Source: Bacteroidales bacterium UBA1217 (GTDB taxonomy: Bacteria; Bacteroidota; Bacteroidia; Bacteroidales; P3). From it: 19,121 nucleotides of DNA. A program made the translations under genes and the position numbers. Position 1 is the first letter of the stretch; every line of letters starts with the position of its first letter. The stretch covers positions 1 through 19,121 of the forward strand of contig DBXH01000050.1 in assembly GCA_002309335.1 (NCBI GenBank). The letters run 5' to 3'. Positions 13,378 through 19,121 of the stretch are shown here, piece by piece. The notes under the pieces were generated by a model that did not search any database, was not told the DNA's origin, and worked only from the letters and a program-made list of their open reading frames with translations.

Positions 13378-15624
13378 ATGTCCTCATTGCCGCCCCTATT
13401 TCTTGACCTTGCCATAATCCTTGTTACCGCAGGGGTTATTACGGTTGTTTTCAAATGGTTGAAACAGCCTCTTGTGCTTGGCTACATCGTCGCAGGTTTT
13501 TTCATCGGCCCCTATTTCCCGTGGTTTCCTGCAGTCAAGGACGCCACCGACGTTCACGTGTGGAGCGACATCGGAATCGTGTTCCTGATGTTTGCGTTGG
13601 GTTTGGAGTTTAGCATCAAGAAGTTGAAAAAAGTAGGAGCGACGGGCGCCATTACGGCGCTTACCGAGCTGGCGATAATGTTCCTCATCGGTTCCAGCGT
13701 CGGACGTCTGTTGGGTTGGCAGTCAATGGATTGTATCTTTTTGGGTTGTATGCTTTCAATTTCGTCGACATCAATCATTATCAAATCGTTCGAAGATTTG
13801 CGGCTTAAGCAACAGAAATTCACATCCTCGGTTACGGCCGTACTGATTGTGGAGGATTTGATAGCGGTATTGCTTTTGGTGATATTGTCCACGGTTTCAG
13901 TTAGTAAGAATTTTAATGGTGGCGAGTTGGTGATGAGTTTTGTGAAATTGATATTCTTCCTTATTGTCTGGTTTACGTTTGGAATATTCCTTATACCTAC
14001 ATTCTTGCGTTGGATGCGCCGCTATATGACAGAGGAAACGCTGTGCATCGTTGCTGTAGGACTCTGTTTCGGAATGGTTGTGCTGGCCTCCTATGCAGGC
14101 TTTTCCACAGCTTTGGGAGCCTTTGTGATGGGTGCTATCCTTGCCGAAACTATCGAGGCCGACGTTATCCACCGCATCATAACGCCTATCAAAAACCTCT
14201 TCTGTGCCGTCTTTTTTGTGTCGGTGGGTATGTTGGTCGACCCGCAGATTCTGGTCAAATACCTTGTTCCCATACTTATTATTGCAGCAACCGTGATTAT
14301 CTTTAAGTCAAGTGCCGCCACGCTTGGTTTTGTCCTTTCGGGCAAGAACCTCAAGACTAGTGTCCAGTCGGGCTTCTGTTTCTGTCAGATAGGTGAGTTC
14401 TCGTTTATCATCGCAGGCCTCGGCCTATCGTTCGGTGTCATCAATCCCGACCTTTATCCTATAATTGTTTCGGTGTCAATAATTACCACATTTGTTACAC
14501 CCTATATGATAAAGGGCGCCAATCCCGTATTTGCCAAGATTGAACCGCGTCTGCCGCAGAAACTCAAGGATGCCCTCGAACGCTACGCTAATTCAGCCAA
14601 GCAAACCAATCAGACGGTTTCGGTGCGCCTGTTTCTCAAGAAGCAGTTTTCGTCAATACTGCTCTATGGTGCAATAAACGCTGCTATCTGCCTGTTGTCG
14701 TTTACATTGCTCAAACCGTTCCTCAACAAGATTATTGTCGATGCCGCCGGAGCACCCGCCTTTTGGGGTAATCTAGTAGGTATGCTTGTTACCCTTGCAA
14801 TAATGCTGCCTTTCATCTGGGCCATTGCCGTACGCAACGTCAACCGTGAGCGCATACGTATGCTGCTAGATTCCAAGGAGTACAGCCAGGCGGTGGTCAT
14901 TCCGGTGCTGCTGCTGCGCTATTTCCTGGCCCTCTTCTTCATAGGTATTGTAATCGGCAGTTACATCCATCTTGCCGTCGGTTTTCTCGTTATCCTCGCC
15001 ATTTTCATTGTAATGATAGTGCTCTTCTCGAAAAAAACTATCAATTTCTATCAGCGTATAGAAAACCAGTTTATATCCAACTTCAACTCGCGTCAGGCGC
15101 AGCAGTCGTTCAAGATTCCCACCCTGCTCGAAAACAATTTCTACCTCGAGCGCATACCGGTCACGCAGTATTCGCCTTTTGCCGGTAGGGCATTAATGAA
15201 CACCAATTTCCGCGAGGACTACGGAATCAATGTTGTCTCCGTCGAACGAGCTGGTCATGTGTACGACCTGCCGAGGAAGGAAATGCTGATATTGCCTGGC
15301 GACCGTTTGTCGGTTATGGGTAGCGAAGAACAGATTGCTCATCTGCGTTCCGTGCTTGATGTGGAGCCCGATATGCTTATTCACGACCACAGCGACAACG
15401 AGCTGAATATCTATCGTTTGACGGTTCACGACAACAATCCGTTCATAGGGCAGACCATTGCCGAGTCGCAGTTTTCGCAGCATTACCATGCGATGATTAT
15501 CGCCATAGAACGCGACGACCATCAGATTCTCAATCCCCGCTCAACCACTCAGTTTGCCGAGGGCGACATTATCTGGTTCGTCTCGCCCGAGGAACTCGAC
15601 ATCCACAAATTCACCCGCGAATAG
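13378..15624 (+). CDS. CPA2 cation/proton antiporter with two RCK_C domains
   Basis: A 748-residue inner-membrane transporter of the KefB/KefC/YbaL group, exchanging protons for K+ or Na+. The exchanger core (about 1-385) includes PLVLGYIVAGFFIGP (31-45), FALGLEFS (72-79) and the ion-site motif LIVEDLIAV with the acidic pair E159-D160. Further spans at about 425-560 are additional to the usual 12-13 helix core. The cytoplasmic tail carries two RCK_C (TrkA-C) domains, about 590-655 and 679-745, each opening with a hydrophobic strand and an F(A/I)G motif. Unlike KefC there is no nucleotide-binding RCK_N Rossmann domain, so gating by NAD or glutathione adducts is not expected; RCK_C ligands such as cyclic dinucleotides are possible. 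It stands alone, with a long leader. Confidence 0.93.
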   Translation: MSSLPPLFLDLAIILVTAGVITVVFKWLKQPLVLGYIVAGFFIGPYFPWFPAVKDATDVHVWSDIGIVFLMFALGLEFSIKKLKKVGATGAITALTELAIMFLIGSSVGRLLGWQSMDCIFLGCMLSISSTSIIIKSFEDLRLKQQKFTSSVTAVLIVEDLIAVLLLVILSTVSVSKNFNGGELVMSFVKLIFFLIVWFTFGIFLIPTFLRWMRRYMTEETLCIVAVGLCFGMVVLASYAGFSTALGAFVMGAILAETIEADVIHRIITPIKNLFCAVFFVSVGMLVDPQILVKYLVPILIIAATVIIFKSSAATLGFVLSGKNLKTSVQSGFCFCQIGEFSFIIAGLGLSFGVINPDLYPIIVSVSIITTFVTPYMIKGANPVFAKIEPRLPQKLKDALERYANSAKQTNQTVSVRLFLKKQFSSILLYGAINAAICLLSFTLLKPFLNKIIVDAAGAPAFWGNLVGMLVTLAIMLPFIWAIAVRNVNRERIRMLLDSKEYSQAVVIPVLLLRYFLALFFIGIVIGSYIHLAVGFLVILAIFIVMIVLFSKKTINFYQRIENQFISNFNSRQAQQSFKIPTLLENNFYLERIPVTQYSPFAGRALMNTNFREDYGINVVSVERAGHVYDLPRKEMLILPGDRLSVMGSEEQIAHLRSVLDVEPDMLIHDHSDNELNIYRLTVHDNNPFIGQTIAESQFSQHYHAMIIAIERDDHQILNPRSTTQFAEGDIIWFVSPEELDIHKFTRE

Positions 15625-15632
15625 AGGCTAAA

Positions 15633-15693
15633 ACGCTAGGTCAATTCTGGGTCAACGCTAGGTCGATAGTTTAAATCATACAGACGTTAGGTC
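15633..15693. repeat. Three direct repeats ACG(C/T)TAGGTC
   Basis: ACGCTAGGTC occurs at 15633-15642 and 15655-15664, and ACGTTAGGTC at 15684-15693. A partial GGTCAA copy lies between the first two. Start-to-start distances are 22 and 29 bases. They lie between the antiporter stop and the protease gene and resemble reiterated binding sites or a decayed tandem repeat. Confidence 0.6.
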
Positions 15694-15730
15694 TATTTGC
15701 CGGCATTTTTTAATTTAATTCTAATTTTTG

Positions 15731-15796
15731 TTTTTCCGATGCAATAATTTCCATTCAGCGGCGTTTCTATCGTACTTTATTAATTAATCGGAAAAA
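15731..15796 (+). repeat. Long-range inverted repeat against the protease start codon
   Basis: TTTTTCCGAT (15731-15740) and ATCGGAAAAA (15787-15796) are perfect ten-base complements, and the right arm ends three bases before ATG 15800. The 46-base loop contains a weak promoter-like TACTTTAT (15773-15780). If transcription begins upstream of 15731 the structure would hide the ribosome landing site; if it begins inside the loop it would not form. Confidence 0.5.
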
Positions 15797-15799
15797 TAG

Positions 15800-17467
15800 A
15801 TGAAAAAAATAATCCGTCTTGCGGTGTGTGTTGTAGCCCTGTGGGGCTTGAGTTTTCAATCGGTCGACGCACAGGATAACGTCCCTTCCGACCGCGCTTT
15901 TGAACTCTCGAAGAACTTGGAGATTTTCAGCAAGTTGTATCAGACGCTATATATTAATTATGTCGACGATGTCGACCCCGGCGCAACGATGAAGAAGGCC
16001 ATTGACGCTATGCTCTCGTCGCTCGACCCATATACGGTCTACTATCCCGAGTCGGATATGGAGGACGTGAAGCTGCAGCTGCTGGGTCAGTATGGCGGCA
16101 TCGGCTCGTTGATTCATCAACAGGGCGACAAGATCTATATCTCTGAGCCATACAAGGATATGCCTGCCGACAAAGCAGGTTTGAAGGCTGGTGACCGCAT
16201 CCTTGAGGTCAACGGCGAATCGACCGAGGGCAAGAACAACGCTGACGTAAGCTCCGCTATGCGTGGTCAGGCTGGTACCGACTTGACGCTTAAGCTGGAA
16301 CGCGACGGCAAGGTCTTTGAGAAGACCATAACCCGTGCCGAAATCAAGTTGCCCAATATGCCTTACAGCGGCATTGTGGGCGGCAATATCGGCTATGTCA
16401 AGCTCGACGAGTTTACACAGGATGCAGCCAAGAATGTCCGCGAGGCTTTTGCCAAGCTGAAACGCGAACATCCCGATATGCAAGGCTTCATTCTCGACCT
16501 TCGCAACAATGGCGGTGGCTTGATGAATGAGGCTGTTGACTTGGTGAATGTATTTGTGAAGAAGGGCCAGTTGATTGTGGAGACCAAAGGAAAGGTGTCG
16601 GTTAAGAATACGAAAAGCTACACGAGAATGAATCCCGAGGATACGGAGATGCCTGTGGCAGTGCTGATTAATGGATATAGCGCTTCGGCGTCTGAAATTA
16701 CGGCCGGTAGCCTCCAGGATCTTGACCGCGCGGTGATTGTTGGTTCTCGCTCGTTTGGCAAAGGCTTAGTTCAGAATGTGTTGCCGCTGGTATATAACAC
16801 CCAGATGAAGGTGACGGTATCGAAATATTATATCCCCAGTGGCCGCTGCATCCAGGCGCTGGATTACAGCCACAAGGATGAGAGCGGTCGCGCAACGAAG
16901 GTCCCCGACTCGCTCAAGACGGCTTTCAAGACTGCCAACGGCCGCATAGTGTATGACGGATTTGGTATCGAGCCCGACGTTGAGACCGAGACGGAGTATA
17001 TGTCGGTGCTGACAACCACGCTGGTATCGAAATTCCACATTTTCAATTACGTGAATGAGTTTGTGAAAAAGCACGCTTCAATCGCGGCACCGGATAAGTT
17101 TGAGGTTACCGATGAGATATACAACGACTTTGTCCGCTATCTATCAGACAAGGATTATAGCTACTCGACGGGTACGGAGCAGATGCTGAAGGAGTTGAAG
17201 AAGGTGGCTGAGGAGGAAAACTACCTCGAGGCTGTGAAAGGCGAGATTGATAAACTTGAAGAGCGACTGAAGAACGAGAAGGCCGACGACCTGCATAAGT
17301 ACCGCAAGGAGATTGGCGAGTTGCTGAAGGCTGAAATTCTGGTGCGCTACTATTATTCCGCCGGTCGCCTTGAGGGTTCGCTCAAGACAGACCCCGATGT
17401 GCTGAAAGCTATTGAAGTTCTGCATAATAAAGAACTATATAATTCTAAGTTGAAAGTTAAGAATTGA
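15800..17467 (+). CDS. S41-family C-terminal processing protease (CtpA-like)
   Basis: A 555-residue periplasmic protease. A Sec signal peptide (1-24, ending VDA before Q25) is followed by a helical N-terminal domain (about 35-85), a PDZ domain for substrate C-termini (about 90-180, with DKAGLKAGDRILEVNG) and the S41 core. The catalytic Ser is S296 in YSASASEITAG and the Lys is K321 in SFGKGLVQ, 25 residues apart as in B. subtilis CtpB, with Q325 completing the site. A long charged C-terminal helical region (about 440-555) follows. It may trim or degrade envelope proteins. Its stop overlaps the TTG start of the O-antigen ligase-like gene, so the two are co-transcribed. An inverted repeat touches its start codon. 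Confidence 0.94.
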   Translation: MKKIIRLAVCVVALWGLSFQSVDAQDNVPSDRAFELSKNLEIFSKLYQTLYINYVDDVDPGATMKKAIDAMLSSLDPYTVYYPESDMEDVKLQLLGQYGGIGSLIHQQGDKIYISEPYKDMPADKAGLKAGDRILEVNGESTEGKNNADVSSAMRGQAGTDLTLKLERDGKVFEKTITRAEIKLPNMPYSGIVGGNIGYVKLDEFTQDAAKNVREAFAKLKREHPDMQGFILDLRNNGGGLMNEAVDLVNVFVKKGQLIVETKGKVSVKNTKSYTRMNPEDTEMPVAVLINGYSASASEITAGSLQDLDRAVIVGSRSFGKGLVQNVLPLVYNTQMKVTVSKYYIPSGRCIQALDYSHKDESGRATKVPDSLKTAFKTANGRIVYDGFGIEPDVETETEYMSVLTTTLVSKFHIFNYVNEFVKKHASIAAPDKFEVTDEIYNDFVRYLSDKDYSYSTGTEQMLKELKKVAEEENYLEAVKGEIDKLEERLKNEKADDLHKYRKEIGELLKAEILVRYYYSAGRLEGSLKTDPDVLKAIEVLHNKELYNSKLKVKN

Positions 17468-19121
17468 AATTTAAAGAGATTATAAATAGCTATTTCCCGG
17501 TGGTGAGGAATGAGCGCGGCGAGGTGTCGCTGCGGCTCACTATACATCACGTTGTTTATTTCCTGCTGCTTGTCACTCTGGCCGGTTCGCAGGCGGTGAG
17601 CAACTATATGATGAGCGGTATGGAGATTCTGCTGGCAGTCAACTGGCTGTTGGAGTGTGACTACCGTCGCAAACTTGCTGCCGCTAAACAGAGTCCGCTG
17701 CTGTGGGCGTTTCTGGCGCTTATGGCTGTTCATCTTTTATGGATGCTCGGCTCGCATAATATGGATTATGGCTGGTACGATATCTTCAAGAAGCTGCCGC
17801 TCTTCGCCATTCCGCTTGTTGTTTTGACCTCATTCCCGCTGAACCGCAAGCAGTTGGAATTCATTTTCCTCTTTTTCGTGTCTACGGTGTTTGTCGCCAC
17901 GATTATAGGCAGAGTGCGTGCCGCAACGATTCCCGACCTTCCGTATCGCGAGATTATTCCCTTCATATCGCATATCCGTTTCGCTCTCAACGTATGTCTG
18001 GCTATAGTGCTGATTGTGTGGTTTGTGGTGAAAAGGAGAACGGAGAGCGGAGAACGTAGTGCGACGAAGAGGCCATTGGTTAAGGACTGGCTGTTTTGGC
18101 TGCTGTTGGCGGTAACGGTATCGTTGCTTGATTTCCTGCTCGTAATTCAGTCGTATACAGCGTTTGTAGTTCTGTTTGTGGTTTTGTTTGTGATGGTTGT
18201 TGCCTATCGTAAACGGATTCACAGCAAGACCTTGAGGCTGACTGCCATAGTGACTCTTCCTGCGGTTGTCTTATTTTTTATAGTGCTCTCGGTTGTTATG
18301 GTGCGAGGCTACTATCGTCCGGTTCCTTTGATGGAGCAGCCGTTGGCGGAGAAGACGGTGAATGGCAATCCGTACCAGCATAAGCAGGATGGCCTTATTG
18401 AGAACGGCAATTATGTGAACAATTATATTTGTGCCAAAGAGTTGGAATCGGAGTGGACAAAACGCAGCGCGATGGGGTTGTACGACACTACTGTGAACGG
18501 CTATACGGTCTATCCGACGCTGCTGCGCTATCTCAATGCATTGGGAACGACGAAGGACAGCGTTGGTATGTGCCTGCTTGGCGACGAGGATGTTTCTGCT
18601 ATTGAGAAAGGTGTCGCAAATCCGGTGTTGATAAATGGCTCGCCGCTGCGACGAATGTATTATGTGATGCTTTACGAATATGAAAGCTATCGCAATTTCC
18701 GCGCTGTAAAGGATTTCACTATGCTGCAGCGGTTCGAACTTTGGCGCAACGGATGGCGTGTGTTCAAGAAACATCCGCTGCTTGGTACTGGGACGGGCGA
18801 TGTGGTTGACGAATGCCACAAACAACTTATCATCGATGCGTCACCGTTGATGGGTACTAAGAAACACGTACATAACCAGTATCTTACGTTCTTTATCACA
18901 TTTGGTGTTGTCGGCTTTGCAATTATTGCCGTTGTCTTTTTCTACGCTTTCAAGAAATCACGTATTATGCAGCTGCCGGTAGTGGCGGCGTATGTGTGTA
19001 TGGTGCTTGTGTCATTTGTTACGGAGGATACTCTCGAAACCCTTGCCGGCTGCGTCTTCTCAGTACTGTTCTTATGCCTGTTTCAGGTGTATTGCAAAAC
19101 GGAGAACGGAGAGTGCGACAC
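17464..19121 (+). CDS. O-antigen ligase/polymerase-like (Wzy_C) membrane protein, 3' end missing
   Basis: An open frame of at least 552 codons running off the window. The chosen start is TTG 17464, overlapping the protease stop (TTGA) and giving the charged start KFKEIINSYFP; the first ATG is not until about residue 49. Many membrane spans (about ten, the first near 27-45) flank a large extracytoplasmic loop (about 286-475). The Wzy_C/WaaL signature is present: RFELWRNGWRVFKKHPLLGTG (starting at residue 423) and HNQYLTFFITFGVVG, where H470 matches the histidine required in WaaL-type ligases. The protein probably transfers or polymerises lipid-linked surface glycans at the outer face of the inner membrane. 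A long insertion in the loop (about 300-410) is unusual. Two heptanucleotide repeats lie inside the gene. Confidence 0.85.
   Translation, partial: MKFKEIINSYFPVVRNERGEVSLRLTIHHVVYFLLLVTLAGSQAVSNYMMSGMEILLAVNWLLECDYRRKLAAAKQSPLLWAFLALMAVHLLWMLGSHNMDYGWYDIFKKLPLFAIPLVVLTSFPLNRKQLEFIFLFFVSTVFVATIIGRVRAATIPDLPYREIIPFISHIRFALNVCLAIVLIVWFVVKRRTESGERSATKRPLVKDWLFWLLLAVTVSLLDFLLVIQSYTAFVVLFVVLFVMVVAYRKRIHSKTLRLTAIVTLPAVVLFFIVLSVVMVRGYYRPVPLMEQPLAEKTVNGNPYQHKQDGLIENGNYVNNYICAKELESEWTKRSAMGLYDTTVNGYTVYPTLLRYLNALGTTKDSVGMCLLGDEDVSAIEKGVANPVLINGSPLRRMYYVMLYEYESYRNFRAVKDFTMLQRFELWRNGWRVFKKHPLLGTGTGDVVDECHKQLIIDASPLMGTKKHVHNQYLTFFITFGVVGFAIIAVVFFYAFKKSRIMQLPVVAAYVCMVLVSFVTEDTLETLAGCVFSVLFLCLFQVYCKTENGECD
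18035..18065 (+). repeat. Heptanucleotide repeat tract, copy 1
   Basis: Three tandem heptamers, GGAGAAC, GGAGAGC and GGAGAAC (18035-18055), are followed by GTAGTGCGAC (18056-18065). They lie within the ligase-like gene and encode a charged cytoplasmic loop (RRTESGERSATKR). A second copy with the same AGTGCGAC end lies at 19101-19119. Confidence 0.7.
19101..19119 (+). repeat. Heptanucleotide repeat tract, copy 2
   Basis: GGAGAAC and GGAGAGT (19101-19114) followed by GCGAC, in the same order and orientation as copy 1. It encodes a hydrophilic KTENGECD tail after the last membrane span. The copy may continue past the window end. Confidence 0.65.

Noticed and set aside
17766..18899. Minus-strand open frames opposite the O-antigen ligase-like gene
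   Set aside because: All lie opposite a continuous plus-strand frame with clear membrane spans and the Wzy_C signature, so they are shadows.
1..19121. CRISPR arrays, insertion sequences, integrases or rRNA
   Set aside because: No regularly spaced repeats, transposase or recombinase motifs, or rRNA segments were seen in either strand.

Overview
The window looks like chromosomal DNA from a member of the Bacteroidota, most likely Bacteroidales. Several promoters carry the Bacteroidota -7 element TAnnTTTG, two of them with a TTTG box 19 bases upstream. Start codons lack convincing Shine-Dalgarno sequences, secreted proteins have signal peptides ending in ...AQ, and the two tRNA genes do not encode CCA. 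No stretch longer than about 265 bases lacks a gene.

Bases 1-5510 look like a small defence-type cassette. A strong terminator (51-91) is followed by a WYL-domain regulator. Next comes a tight three-gene operon encoding a stand-alone HIRAN protein, a short GTDIH-type protein and a five-helix membrane protein, and then a single-chain MmeI-like (Type IIL) restriction-modification enzyme with its own promoter. Inverted repeats sharing the 8-mer CGCATTAT lie in front of both the regulator and the HIRAN operon. The restriction enzyme gene is a composition mosaic: host-like ends flank an AT-rich target-recognition part.

Bases 5514-9646 are bounded by two related tRNA-Val genes in opposite orientation (anticodons CAC and GAC). 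Between them is an envelope-sensing module: an ECF sigma factor, an overlapping single-span membrane protein (probable anti-sigma factor) and an outer-membrane protein with a GIN-like head and a beta-barrel tail. The bipartite sequence TGTAAGAAAA-N12-CGTCATATA occurs, with identical spacing, just upstream of both the sigma gene and the outer-membrane gene. It is a strong candidate for the promoter this sigma factor recognises, implying autoregulation plus control of the outer-membrane target. A tRNA-dihydrouridine synthase converges on the module with a 17-base overlap.

Bases 9671-13115 hold a four-gene minus-strand operon: an Mpv17/PMP22-like inner-membrane protein, an outer-membrane beta-barrel protein, a PHP-type histidinol-phosphatase and a small membrane protein. 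A divergent promoter region separates it from a plus-strand CPA2 cation/proton antiporter with two C-terminal RCK_C domains.

Bases 15625-19121 carry a region of short direct repeats and a long-range inverted repeat, then an S41 (CtpA-like) processing protease. This overlaps by four bases a TTG-started O-antigen ligase/polymerase-like membrane protein that runs off the end of the window and contains two copies of a heptanucleotide-based repeat.
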